A DNA stretch of 64,000 bases, taken from assembly GCF_021869535.1 (NCBI RefSeq), contig NW_026262734.1:81530339-81594338 (forward strand), written 5' to 3'. The stretch is from Mytilus californianus. Its lineage: Eukaryota; Mollusca; Bivalvia; Mytilida; Mytilidae. Under the pieces are notes generated by a model. The model was not told the DNA's origin, did not search any database, and saw only the letters and a program-made list of their open reading frames with translations. Position 1 is the first letter of the stretch, and every line of letters begins with the position of its first letter. The position numbers and the translations under genes are program-made. This document shows positions 48,216-59,572 of this stretch, in pieces.

Positions 48216-48815
48216 TCAATTTATTTTTAATACAGTGAAACAGCTGTACGAATTCTGTACATTCATATTTGCATCCGCCTTTGCAAACAGAATATCACCA
48301 GCATTCATTTGAACGACAACAATTCCCGATCCTGAGTAATAGTCGCCGCTATGTGTCCCATGTACAATCATTACATACGATATAAATTGACCGTTTTTGT
48401 ACGATACAAAATCTGCATTAGAATTGCCAAGGTACGTAATGCAAACAGCAAATAGGTAGACGCCAGATTTTTCACATGTAAATTTCCCGGATTTTGTTTA
48501 ATTCGGCCACATTATTTACTCCTACAGATGTTTTGGTAACTGGAAATTTAATGATCTGTCCATTGCGATAATCCACTGAACTTGCAACGCATGATGTTAA
48601 GGCCACTGAAAGAAACAATATTCAAGGGTTTAAAAACTGAAATAAGACTGAAATAGAATAATATCGTTATACGTGCAAATCTTTGAAACAACTAACGATA
48701 TGTTTTACATTTTGGATAAATAAGACCTACCAAGATTGATACGCTGTGGCGGTATTTCCCTTGCCGCTTGCAATACACAACAAGAGAGGACTGCGGAAAA
48801 ACGAACTACACACAT
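48216..48815 (-). CDS. Secreted C1q-domain protein, two exons, one frameshift
   Basis: Exon 1 (48815-48731) starts MCVVRFSAVLSCCVLQAARE, a short signal peptide, and ends at a GTAGGT donor in phase 1. Exon 2 (48605-48216) follows a TTGTTTCTTTCAG acceptor and completes the codon G|TG. It encodes one C1q domain: VALTSCVASSVDY, IKFPVTKTSVGVNNVAELNK, then KFTCEKSGVYLFAVCITYLG, ADFVSYKNGQF, SGSGIVVVQMNAGDILFAKA and NSYSCFTVLKIN-stop. The predicted ~157-residue protein resembles the small secreted C1q-domain lectin-like proteins that are greatly expanded in bivalves and bind microbial surfaces, usually as trimers. A 1-base shift between NKI and GKF (about 48475-48500) breaks the frame. It is either a real lesion or an assembly error beside the CC-GGG-AAA runs; everything after it is intact, which argues for a recent or artificial break. 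Confidence 0.85.
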
Positions 48816-48819
48816 GAAA

Positions 48820-50980
48820 CTATAATAGAATTTGGGTCTTTTATTATCTCCCCTAGATTTGAAATTCTTGTGAAAATATATTTTCTTGTGATTTACACTG
48901 AAAAGTGATAGAGATGGTATGTGTTGAGGATAAAATGTGGGACAGGCAATATAAGTTTTCATTATAGTTATAATTCTACACGCGACCTAACATAATTTAA
49001 GTCTTAAGTGGCCAGCTAAACTTGTAAAATCAAATTATGGGTTCAGTAAGGCCGACTACACTTAATAATAAAAATAATCCATTGGTGTAAATGCTAAGGA
49101 TATAGTAACAGTTGACAATGTTTCAGTATGTCCTGGTAGGTTGAAACGGTTAAAATTATCATACTTAGCATGACACTGTTCGGACAAAGAGTTTAAGAAG
49201 AATGGCATTCATAAGGTGTAAGGTGTAATTTTACTACAATAGGCAAACATAATTCATGGAAGTCTCATAGCTAAAGTAAATATTGCCAACTAAAGTGACG
49301 GTAAAACATGGTTGACTACACATTAATGACAGATATACCAAGTATGAAGGCTTGCCGGCATAGAATGTAAATATAATTTTATTTGTTCGAAGCTTATGCA
49401 CAGGTAGAAATGCGAGACACGCCAGGCATTTCTATCTGGTTTCATGCCAATAATAAATAAAGTTATACTGCAACCATAGCAACTGCACTGTCAAATTGAG
49501 TTTTCTGTATTAACACTTACAAGTAATAAACAGTCACATATCGACCGCATAAAGCCTCAATTGTGACAATAGAATAAGTTTCCGTAGTTCATATGATGCT
49601 ACGAAAGAATACAGTTTGTTTGATTTTTGCTTTTAATGTCCAAAATAAACGATTTTCAATCAAAATATTAAGCTTTGATCGTTGCAGAAGAAAGGAAACT
49701 ACATACAGTAACTCGTATACACGAAAAATTTGAATATAGCACTAAAAAGGTGAGAATGCGAGACAAAAATATATTTTATCTTATTATATGACTGATTTTA
49801 CAAGTACAAAATATGCTTGGATTGATTTAGAAAATCTAAACTCAACATTATGCCTTGAGATAACTCAGATAATTAAAATGTATTATTTAATATACAGCAA
49901 ATTTTGTATTTATAACAGGAAGAACACGTATGTACGGTCACTTTCTTTTTTCTTCTTATTTTCAAAAAAATACTTCAAGAGAGAGAATGCGAGAGGCAGC
50001 AAAAACAATTGAGAAAGGACAATCAACAAAAACAAGCATTTCAAAGAGAGAATAACATATTTTTTCTCATTTGATTTCCAAATTCGGACATTTAGTTTTC
50101 TATTCATAATAATGCTTTATTCCGAATAATTCTTACTAAATGTGTCAATTTCTCACAACCCGTGGCTTGAAAACATAATCGCTTACTGATGTCTTAAATG
50201 CAAGTTTGTTGAATTCTGTCCCATTGTGTAGTGTTTGTCTGGGAAATTATAGATGTATTAGACATTACATGCAAGCATTCAAACCAGTCTGAAATGGGAT
50301 TGGCAATGTAGTATTTTTATTACTTAGTCCAAGTAATTGTAATGTCTGGGAAGACAATCTTAATTTATTCTTTGAAGCATTCCGGTTTTGTCCATATTAA
50401 TTAATATAAAAATACCATCAGCAGACGACATGACTAACTGGACTTTTTGATACTCTTTCTGACCAGGGACAATGGTAAAACAATACAATTAAAAAACATG
50501 TAAAAATCAGTTTGAAATGGCCCGAGAACACAGTTATTTCGTAGTGCATTTCTTTTAGACAATAAATTCAAATTAAAAAAATCGCAACTGCTCTATCTCA
50601 AAAAGATTTTTACAGTTTAATGTACTACTATTAGGACAAATAATATCAAAATTAAAGAAAAGTCTACCAGCTCTAACTCAAAATATTGATAATTCTATGT
50701 TAAGGGGGTCTAAAATTCAGTTTGACAGCTTCAGACATACAAATTTTGGACCTTTTTTAACTGGACCAAATCACTTCTTAACATAAAGATTCAGCACCCA
50801 AATTTTTTTAACATGTAATGTTATCCCTTTAATTAAAATTTCATGCATAAAATATAAAGAAATAAATTTAGAAGTGTATGAAAAAAATTTGCAAGTTATA
50901 CACTGTCCACACTAGGGACTATATTTGTAGACAACGAAAATCAAAGGACGAAAACTGTTTCCTCAGGCCAAATGACCTGA
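48820..50980. other. Upstream of the C1q gene; no other gene seen
   Basis: The frame containing C1q exon 1 runs upstream to 48962, but the extra 49 residues are basic and non-hydrophobic, so the inner Met at 48815 with the signal peptide is preferred. Further on there is AT-rich DNA with a small hairpin at about 49406-49434 (GTAGAAATGC / GCATTTCTAT) and no recognised gene. Confidence 0.45.
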
Positions 50981-50984
50981 CAAA

Positions 50985-51075
50985 TCAGATCGGTACGAAA
51001 CACACCAATAATATAACATAAAGACACAAAGTACCGATCTAAGAGTTCTCGCAGTTACTGACAGGGAGTTTAAAG
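50985..51075 (+). repeat. Short dispersed repeat (TACTCGCAGTTACTGACA family)
   Basis: ACAAAGTACCGATCTAAGAG, TTCTCGCAGTTACTGACAGG match 29612-29655 (GTACAGATCTTAGAG, TACTCGCAGTTACTGACA) and, inverted, about 8785-8815. Confidence 0.65.
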
Positions 51076-51382
51076 ACGTCATAAACAGTTTGAGATAAGC
51101 ATGACCTTTTGCAGTACCAATATATTAGTACATAATGTCGACAGGATATCGGACCATAAGTCATTATAAATTTAAAGCAATCTATATTTAATAGGGATGA
51201 CCAAGTACTCGGATACTTGTTTGCCTTTCCTCTTACTTTAGTTCCCTTTGAAATATCCCCTTCACAACTTTTATTTCTGAACAAGAACAAAATTAAAGTG
51301 AACCCCACGCAACTGATTAAAGACATTTGTAACGGTGTTTGTACATGGATCAACACTTTCATGGATCAATAACTCACAAGCC

Positions 51383-51451
51383 GTAAACATACCTTTGATT
51401 GTTAAGTAAACATACCTTTGATTGTTAAGTAAACATACCTTTGATTGTTAA
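51383..51451 (+). repeat. Three exact 23-bp tandem repeats
   Basis: GTAAACATACCTTTGATTGT plus TAA, three times at 51383, 51406 and 51429 without change. Too short for a satellite; a recent slippage or duplication. Confidence 0.92.
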
Positions 51452-51823
51452 TCAAGAGTTCTTTGTAACCGTGATTGGTTTGAGATGTACTTTTAATGTA
51501 ATCATTCTTTTATTTGAAACTTTATTATTCTTTTATTTACAAATAAACATAGTTGTGTACGTCAAGTAATTCTAAATCCAATATTTTGTTGACAAATTAT
51601 GGGACAAATCATTATATCAAAATTACTAAACCCACGAATAGATGAAACAGATTGTCCATCAAGTCGGACCTTTTTTTAACATATTGATAGTTTTTTTGGC
51701 ATACTTTTGATTTGATACATGAACTGACAAACAATAAATGCTATTATGATAGGTTATTTTTTAGAACGGTGGTCAGAATTCATTGTTCAATTGTCACAAA
51801 AAAGGAGGAGCGATACACACTAC

Positions 51824-52273
51824 AGGTTGCAATTCTGTAAATACTGACAATGCAATTTCCCATAGGAACTCCCTTTGCGGCTAAAACTGTGACACTTTTA
51901 CTATGAAGTTTCGTGAAAAATAATATCCCAGAACGGAAAGTTTATATGCACTACTATTTTATTCAAAGGTCAAAATATAGGACTGTGCGGCATATTTTCA
52001 ACATTTATATGCCCTGAACTTCTAAGAGTTTAAACTTATACTAAAATTCTATACTACCCTTACCTCCATTTTTGGACCTCCTAAGAATTAAAATTTAGCC
52101 GCTACCATGTTTTTCAATACTGGTTACATTCCCAAGTGATGTCTCTATGAGATGAAACACAGAGATCATCAATGGGAACCAGTACGTTAACAAATTAACA
52201 TACCTATGAATATTAAATATCTCCCCAAAAGAGGCGTGGTTTGAGAAACAGCTATATTTACAAAGTACAACCT
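51824..52273. mobile_element. 450-bp TIR element, copy 1
   Basis: Starts AGGTTGCAATTCTGTAAATA and ends with the complement of AGGTTGTACTTTGTAAATAT, so it has ~20-bp imperfect TIRs. It is repeated at 53508-53957 with the same length and, by eye, a single base difference (GTGACAC here, GTGAAAC there). No open frame. Flanks: CACTAC before, ATACAA after. Confidence 0.8.
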
Positions 52274-53507
52274 ATACAAACATTTATTCAAATAGAAAAC
52301 TCTCTAAAAACACTTTTTCTCACAACTATACTTATTTATCAGAATTATAGCCTTAAAGAAATCACTGCATATACTCTAAGTTTCCTTTTACAGTAAATTT
52401 TATATCCCTACCCCTGTGTCAATTTTTTAAAGATTTAGAAAACAAGACTCTAATTATTGCCAGCTTACCCTATGTGCATGTTATCTGACATGAACTGTCC
52501 AAAACCTGTTTGAAACTATTCTGATAACAAATTGAAAGCATTTTAGAATACTATAAATGTATTGTTTAGTAGTTAAGCATTCCAACATTCAAGATTATAC
52601 AAAGTATCCAATCCTGCCTGTGTCTCCAGTCCACATCTTACTGTATGCCTATTTGTCAATGAAAGTTCTCAATTTCTGCCTCAAATGGTCAGTTTAGAAT
52701 TCTTGTCACAACAGTATCATCCCTAACCATATATCTAACATAAGTTAGTTAATATATGAACTAGAAGTGTTTAAACAAAGCCATATTTGCAAAAGTTATA
52801 TTTATGAAGATATCAGTCTGGTGCATACATTCACTAAAAGTTTGATTGAAATGACTGCTTACATCTGATTTTTGCATAACTTCCTAGCACAGTTATTGTT
52901 TACTTTACCAAAGACCTTTAAAATAAAAAAATCATAGCATTTACAAGTTTAATTATCTGTTTTATGACTCAGGGGTAGGCATTTTTCTCTGTTTTTTGCC
53001 CATGGGGCCTCACATTCCTAATTTTTTTCCCTGTTTCTAGCAATGTGGAATATTAACTACATATTTAGGATAGAACACACTATTGTAAGTTTTTTTGAGG
53101 TCTTTTTGTAATTCAAGCTTGTACTTTTTTATGCCGCGGTCACAAAAAAGCACATTTAGGCGTTACGGCTTACTTTTGGGTTATCGACAGGACAAAAACA
53201 CCCCACCAAAATTATTTAGGAAGGATCAATGAGTTGCAATTACTGCGAAGAGTAAATATAAGCACTTCTAAACAATTTAAATTACAAATAGGCATATATT
53301 ATGAATTTATTTGGAATTCAGGGCTTTAAGTAAACCATGCATACTGTAAACTGTGAATTTATGCTGAGTCATCATAGTTAAGGCCCAGGATTTTCTCAAT
53401 CTTCATGAAAAAATTATAAAACTTCATATTTGAGTTAAATTCTTTAAAATCTCTGAGATAAACCAGATTTTGTGAAATTCTGTATGTTCTATTTTTTGAC
53501 CCTATAT
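52274..53507. other. 1234-bp spacer between two identical TIR elements
   Basis: Unique in this window, no gene or TIR recognised. It begins ATACAAAC and ends CCCTATAT. Confidence 0.6.
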
Positions 53508-53957
53508 AGGTTGCAATTCTGTAAATACTGACAATGCAATTTCCCATAGGAACTCCCTTTGCGGCTAAAACTGTGAAACTTTTACTATGAAGTTTCGTGA
53601 AAAATAATATCCCAGAACGGAAAGTTTATATGCACTACTATTTTATTCAAAGGTCAAAATATAGGACTGTGCGGCATATTTTCAACATTTATATGCCCTG
53701 AACTTCTAAGAGTTTAAACTTATACTAAAATTCTATACTACCCTTACCTCCATTTTTGGACCTCCTAAGAATTAAAATTTAGCCGCTACCATGTTTTTCA
53801 ATACTGGTTACATTCCCAAGTGATGTCTCTATGAGATGAAACACAGAGATCATCAATGGGAACCAGTACGTTAACAAATTAACATACCTATGAATATTAA
53901 ATATCTCCCCAAAAGAGGCGTGGTTTGAGAAACAGCTATATTTACAAAGTACAACCT
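53508..53957. mobile_element. 450-bp TIR element, copy 2 (direct orientation)
   Basis: Near-identical to 51824-52273, same orientation. Flanks: CTATAT before, ACAAGA after. Neither copy has matching flanks of its own, but the outermost flanks of the pair share AC. That suggests the 2134-bp 'element-spacer-element' is one unit or a tandem-duplication product. An LTR pair was considered, but TG...CA ends and a primer-binding site are not seen. Confidence 0.8.
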
Positions 53958-54099
53958 ACAAGAGATAAAGATATATTTTGTAGTCATACAGTTTGAAGTC
54001 TGCAATAATACGTTAAGATGACAAAGGATGTCATCATATTAAGAGAATTTCAAAAATACCGCATCCCCAATTTCCAACAAAAATCAATACTTTTCACAA

Positions 54100-54200
54100 G
54101 ACGTTAAAGATTTATCCGAGTACTCGAGTTCTCGCGTGTATCATGACCGAGTACTCAAGTATTAAATTTCCGATCTTTTGACATCCCCAATATTTATTCA
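54100..54200. repeat. Short repeat with GAGTACTCG palindromes, inverted relative to 51186-51230
   Basis: CCGAGTACTCGAGTTCTCG and CCGAGTACTCAAGTATT here; AAGTACTCGGATACTTG at 51207 in inverted sense, both next to AGGGATGACC-like / CATCCCCAAT text. The pair brackets the 450-bp element locus. Confidence 0.45.
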
Positions 54201-54667
54201 TGTTTTAATTTATCAAAAACAAAATTAATGTTAGAACATGAGATATGTATCCGAAAGAGCGGGGGAACATTTTGTTTGGACAACTTATAAATGCTAATAC
54301 CTATCTCTAGGGTTCACCTGCAACGATTATAATATAGTAATGGGTCAAGATTACTGTTATATAACAGCTGAATAAAATTGCTAATTTGCAGCCTATTGGT
54401 ACAAATGTCAATCTCGAATCATATTTGTCAACAGAAATATGAAATTCGTCATAAATGTAGAAATTTTAGTGATAATCCTTTAAAGTATTCGAGATTATTT
54501 TACTCTTGATGCATGTCTGTAGGGCGACAACATATAAATGTCTATATTATAATGGATGACTGTTTATTGTCCAGTGGCATATTTAATGCATAAATAGGAC
54601 AAGAACATGAAAGTGTGATATGAATATAATCCCTGCATTTCTAAAATTGTCCGTTTATAAATTTTGA

Positions 54668-54895
54668 AATTATGAAGAAACTAAGGTTTCAACTCCCTCA
54701 GGCAAAGTTGGCCTTAGATTGATTTGGCTGTTTTATTATGTTTTTTTTTGGTAATATAGCTCTTCAATTGTTTCGGTTCTTATAAATCCTTGGCTTTCAA
54801 ATATTTGGCTTTGAGCGTTCCTGATGAAGGTAAATCCAGAAAAGCGCCTCGGACGCATGAAATTTAAATAACGTGTTGTTTTCATTTTTTACTAG
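54668..54895 (+). repeat. Dispersed repeat related to family F
   Basis: ACTAAGGTTTCAACTCCCTC, GAGCGTTCCTGATGAAGG, CCAGAAAAGCGCCTCGGACG. The GAGCGT..CTGATGA..GAAA..GCG layout parallels the family F copy at 35495-35620. Confidence 0.5.
54821..54858 (+). ncRNA. Weak hammerhead-like core
   Basis: CTGATGA (54821-54827), a weak stem II (GG/CC), GAAA (54839-54842), then GCG..CGC able to pair, then AT. Stem II is only two pairs and stem III has a mismatch. It is listed because the layout matches the better cores at 4876 and 35522. Confidence 0.2.
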
Positions 54896-55284
54896 ACCGG
54901 CATGCCTAGCGTTTAATAATTGTGCACATTCGAAATAAAAGAAAAATGTATAGAACCGAACGATGAACACGCTCAATCAGTTAAACCAATTCGTTTGTCT
55001 CGGCAAGAAAAAATGTTAAGTTTTAGGATTTTTTAACATCACGAATTCCATAGACGATGCTCACTAGTTTTATCTAACTGAAGAATACGTTACTTGTCAT
55101 TACTCTTTACATATTTTGAAAGTAGCTAGGCTTTAGAATGCAATAGTTTTGTACAAATCAATCCGTCCGTCCATCTGTCAGTTAATATATTATATTATAT
55201 AATATATTATAATTTGAATTAAAACGATAATAATATAATCAAACAGATATATCTGAAAGCACATTGCAAGTAATTTGTACGTAC

Positions 55285-56186
55285 CAGGCTGATTCATTTC
55301 TTGTACCTTGCCTTGTACATTCCTTATGTAACTTGACAAAATAGCATAATTCTGCTCCAACGAATGAGTTCTATTTTTCGTAGAATTACCTTCTAGGGCA
55401 TAATAATGTTCAAATGAATCTAGCCGAGCTAAACTGTTTTCTGTGTAATTTTGTAAGGATTTTGACCAGCTATCAAACTTTTCCAACTTTTGATCAGCTG
55501 CATTCGTTTTATTTAATAACTCAAAAAAAAAATCCTAACTTCGAGAGGTGGAAGTCGAAGAAAGAGAATAAAGTCGTGAGTTTAAAGTTTTCACTTGATA
55601 TGTTAGCTTGTCCATACCAATTTGTATCGTTGTAACGTTTTGGATGTTTGAAGCGGCAATGGAGTGGGTAAAGGAATCCAAATCTTGCTTTGCATGAACA
55701 CTAAAATTGTGCCAATCCGTAATTTGACTTTTTAGAACAGAATTATCATGTTTGAGGACATTGTTTTCATTTTGAATAGTATCGAATTTCTTCAACAGCA
55801 TGTCATAGCTATTCTGTAAACGAAGGTTTTTGTCATGCAACTGAGAAGTTTCATTTTTTAATTCGACATCAACACGTGATTGTGTGGTACTTTAATTTTT
55901 TAAATTTTTCAAAAGCAAGCGATTGTGTGTCACTGTTCCCAGATTCTAAATCCTTTACCTCTCGGTTCACAGTTGTTAATTCATTCTGAAGTTGCAGAAC
56001 AAATATTTCCATTTGTGCGATTAACTGCTTCTGTATGCCTAACTCATCAGTTAAAATTAGGTAATGACTGTCGGTCAAGCCGTGTGTTCCTACTGAAGAT
56101 ATTCCTGTTTTATTAGACATTAAAAATCCATAACCAATAGACAGAATAATGCAAGACAGAAAACAACACTGCATAGTTAACACCAT
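55285..56186 (-). pseudogene. Secreted coiled-coil exon, probable 5' exon of a C1q-domain gene, two lesions
   Basis: Starts MVLTMQCCFLSCIILSIGYG (signal peptide), then ~270 residues rich in heptads: ELGIQKQLIAQMEIFVLQLQ, NELTTVNREVKDLES, then after a 1-base shift in an A/T run (~55885) VDVELKNETSQLHDKNLRLQ, NENNVLKHDNSVLKSQITDW, IGMDKLTYQVKTLNSRLYSL. After an in-frame TAG (~55535) the same frame goes on: FFFELLNKTNAADQKLEKFD, SLQNYTENSLARLDSFE, EQNYAILSSYIRNVQGKVQE, MNQP. It ends at a GTACGT donor in phase 1. The shift and stop lie by A/T and T runs, so either a decayed gene or assembly errors. Signal peptide plus long coiled coil followed by a phase-1 intron suits a multimeric C1q-domain protein; a fibrinogen-related protein is the alternative. 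The next exon is not adjacent. Confidence 0.65.
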
Positions 56187-56189
56187 GAC

Positions 56190-57270
56190 ACCTTATCTGG
56201 TCTATGTTATAGATAAGAATGACGGAATCATAACATATTTTCGTTTTTCGTAATTCAACTTCGGACGTATATCTTTTCATTTGATTGTACTAGAAACACT
56301 GATTCTTGTCTACCACTTGAATGAGATTTAATATAAAAAAAAGTCAAACCATTAAACCATTAAGATTGGAACAAACCCTCCCCCAAAATGACAATGACTA
56401 ATTCGATTTATTAATCTCAATATTTATCTAGGTGTTAAAATAGTTTGAAAGTATTAGAAACATAATATTGAAGAAACAAACTTTTGACACATTTTGTACA
56501 TGCATTTTTGTTCAATATTTCAAATTTGTAATTTTATCTACCAAACAACTACGTTGTCAACGCTAACAAAGGTCAACACAGAAAGCTATTTGAGGACAAC
56601 TCAGAAACGTCATTCGTTCTTGTTTTTGTCTGATCATTTTCCACCGATTAATTTCAACTACTAATGCATTGTGTTCATGTGTTGTTTTGATACGAGATCA
56701 TTGATATTCCTTCCCGACATATTAGATCATGTCTCGGTACAGGGTATATAGCACTTGTCTTTTGTAGAACACATAAAATGCGATATGTTTAATTATTTCT
56801 TTTGTTGTTTGTTTATTATTGTTCCGGCCTATTTTGTTCTTCCAATGGAATGGAGTGTCATAAATTTATTTTCTTATATCTATTTTCTAAAAAAGTTTTT
56901 TTGAAGAGTTTAGTTTTACTTCCGAGCTAGTCCCAGCGGTTCGTGTTGCTCAATGCCGTAATGCTTTCAATAACTTTTTATGACTATGCAATCTTATCAA
57001 CTACAGATTAATATGTTTCAAAAGTAGGCTTGTTTCATTTCAAATAGTTGCATATTTTTTTTAAATCGGTTATGCCTTCTGCTAAACAATACAGGTGAAT
57101 AGGTTTCCTAAATCGAGACAAACTAATAGGTACATAACTTATCATTATCTTTATACTTACAATTGATTCTCTGTAAATCGTTTCATAATTGCGAGGACTA
57201 ATACCTTTCAGGAGAGACAAGAATGCATTTAACTAACTATGTAATTATATTCAATATCAAAGTATCCTTC
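56190..57270. other. Upstream of the coiled-coil gene, no gene seen
   Basis: Presumed promoter side of the coiled-coil exon. No TATA box is obvious within ~60 bp of the Met codon. No other gene recognised; the minus frame at 57035-57220 has no motif. Confidence 0.4.
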
Positions 57271-57271
57271 A

Positions 57272-57345
57272 CATGGATTGATTGATTTTTGCTTGCTTAA
57301 CGTCCAGTTGAAAATATTTCATGCATATTAAGAATCATAACCAAT
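57272..57345 (+). repeat. Dispersed repeat family E, short fragment
   Basis: GATTGATTGATTTTTGCTTG and TTAACGTCCAGTTGAAAATA; see 26435-26505. Confidence 0.5.
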
Positions 57346-57362
57346 TGACAATTAATACAATA

Positions 57363-57815
57363 GAATTGAGAATGGAAATGGGGAATGTGTCAAAGAGACA
57401 ACAGCCATAGGCCACCAATGGGTCTTCAATACAGCGAGAAAATCCCGCACCCGGAGGCGGGCTTCACCTGGCCCCTAAACAAAAATGTGTATTAGTTCAG
57501 TGAAAATGGACGTCACAGAAAACTCCGAAACATATAAATGAACTAAATTAAAAAAAACATACAAGACTAACAAAGGCCAGAGGCTCCTGACTTGGGACAG
57601 GCGCAAAATTCGGCGGGGTTTAACATTTTTTGTGATATCTCAACCCTCCCCTTATACCTCTAGCCAATGTAGAATAAACAAACATACAGCAATACGCACA
57701 GTAAAACTCAGTTTAAAAGAAGTCCGATGTCAGAATAGGTAACAGAAGAAACTAAGCAAAATGACAATGATACATAAATTAACAAACGACTACTTGCAGT
57801 TACTGACATGCCAAT
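57363..57815 (+). repeat. Dispersed repeat family B, best copy
   Basis: GAGAATGGAAATGGGGAATG, CAAAGAGACAACAGCC, CCACCAATGGGTCTTCAATA, CCCGCACCCGGAGGCGGG, CTTCACCTGGCCCCTAAAC, GGCCAGAGGCTCCTGACTTG, GGACAGGCGCAAAATTCGG, then GCAGTTACTGACATGCC. Used as the reference for the other copies. No protein, TIR or poly(A) is seen. Confidence 0.8.
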
Positions 57816-59395
57816 TAAACTGATTGAAAGGTATGTTCTGCAAGGTGGGTCAACCGTAATAACGGACGAGCAATTTGGACTGTCACTGGAAAATGATAGT
57901 CGGTTGGATAGGACTTTAAGGTAACCTCAGAGAGTTGTTGCAAGGGTTCTTTAACAGGCAGAGACCATGAATCTCTCCAAACACGATAAATCAAATCCAA
58001 TTTTTCCATTCAGGATAGGCAAAGCTGCATATTTTTGTTAAAATCCCGTTCATAGAGTCAAACTAACGTTCCAATGTAGCATGGGTTTAACTGCTGAAAA
58101 GTAGCCTTTGTGTTAAAAGATAAACGTGTTTGGTTCCAGCAGTTGAGTATCGTTTGTATAAAAAGAATAGGATATTGCTAAATACAAGCCAGGAAAACCT
58201 GTTATTTGTCATCGTCTAATCTATCCAGTAAAGAAGATAATAATTAAAGTAGAAGGCAACCATGATAAACATTTAATCTTTGTATAAACATTCCTGTGCT
58301 TTTTAGTTTGATTTGGACTTTGAACACCATAAATGTATAAATTTTGCATGCATGTCCATATATATGCCAACCCACAGAATGGTCCTTGAAGTCATAAATG
58401 GTGAAACGTAATTAGGTAACAGAAGTAACAGAGTGGTAGCAATATGGGAAATTTAAAGGTAAACAATATTGGATCCGATGATGGCTTAATTTTGTAGGGT
58501 TGTATACATTTTGTATGCATTTTCACTGCCGCCCGTCCTTACTTTTCTGTGTTTCCCTCGGAACCCCAATTTGATTGGACAACGTCATTTATTTTGAGAG
58601 GGTAAATTATGCAGGTTTTTCTTGCGAAATGATTAACCATTATTTTTTTAATTATTACTTGTTGAAGTCAACCTTCAATTTTGCAGGTGCAAATGTCGGT
58701 TTTTCGGTCTGTAAACTTAATTTTACAAAAAAAAAACCGTATAAAGTCGTTATTTCTCAAATATCCGCGTACCTGTTGCTGCATGATATTTCTGGTTTTA
58801 ATGATGTAGCATGAAGCTGAAAATAATATATTTAAATGACATGTGGGTCATATTACAGGTTAAGCCAACGTGATATACCACTTATCTGATCGACCGAATT
58901 TGTCCGCTGTATTTTAATTCATTATCAGTTGGTTGATGCAGGTACAAGTGGACTAGCAGTTCGATAAAATCAGCAGTTGCTGTTAAAGTACGTACTATGC
59001 TTTATTATTTATAAAATAATCATTCAAAGAATTTGAATATAAAAAAATAAATAGATGAGTGAACGAACAAACAACAGACTGTTATATTGTATAACGAATG
59101 AGCGTATCGCGTTGCTCATTTCACAAGTTGTTTATCCAAGAGGTAAATAATGTTCGATATTCGAATTCTTTTATTAATTTATTTGTATTGCATTGGAAAT
59201 GCAAGGAACCATTTCTATTTCTATGCGTTCTCACTACATTGTAATGCGACAACGCTGGTGATGATGATGACGGATTGGTGTTTAACTTCCAGTGGAAAAT
59301 ATAACATGCATATCAGGACGAAAATAAGTTGATGTAATATGAATATGAACACTGCTTTTCACTTAACCGCCATGCTGAGCCGAATTTTTAATGTG
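57816..59395. other. Intergenic, no gene recognised
   Basis: A minus-strand frame at 57815-58009 (EKLDLIYRVWRDSWSLPVKE ...) has a protein-like composition but matches nothing I know. The plus frame 58575-58811 lacks motifs. Confidence 0.4.
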
Positions 59396-59399
59396 CTAG

Positions 59400-59572
59400 T
59401 TTACACGGTATAACGAAGAAAGACATGTCAGACTACCCGCACACATTATTCTTAGTCCGAACCGGTCAGTCGTTGCTCTTATTCCTAAATACCGCGTGAT
59501 TAACGGCAGAGGATCAAACAAATGACCTGGCACTGTCGAGGCAATCACGCTACCACGAGACCACCAAAGGGG
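59400..59572 (-). mobile_element. tRNA-derived SINE (partial)
   Basis: On the minus strand: GGTGGTCTCGTGGTAGCGTG resembles a tRNA A box region, followed ~35 bp later by GTTTGATCC, close to the B box GGTTCGANNCC. A non-tRNA tail follows (GGTATTTAGGAATAAGAGCA ... GTCTGACATGTC). The spacing and both boxes indicate an RNA polymerase III-type SINE. The tRNA fold itself is too decayed to name the parent. It lies directly beside the start of Penelope-type copy 2. Confidence 0.55.

Noticed and set aside
48705..48962. Longer N-terminus for the C1q protein starting at 48962
   Set aside because: The inner Met at 48815 gives a proper signal peptide; the upstream 49 residues are polar and would bury it.
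51039..51362. 107-codon minus-strand frame
   Set aside because: Overlaps a dispersed repeat (50985-51075) at its C-terminus, no recognised motif or splice context; probably chance.
51824..53957. LTR retrotransposon
   Set aside because: Direct repeats are equal and nearly identical, but they start AG and end CT, carry their own inverted ends, and the interior has no primer-binding site, polypurine tract or gene that I can see.
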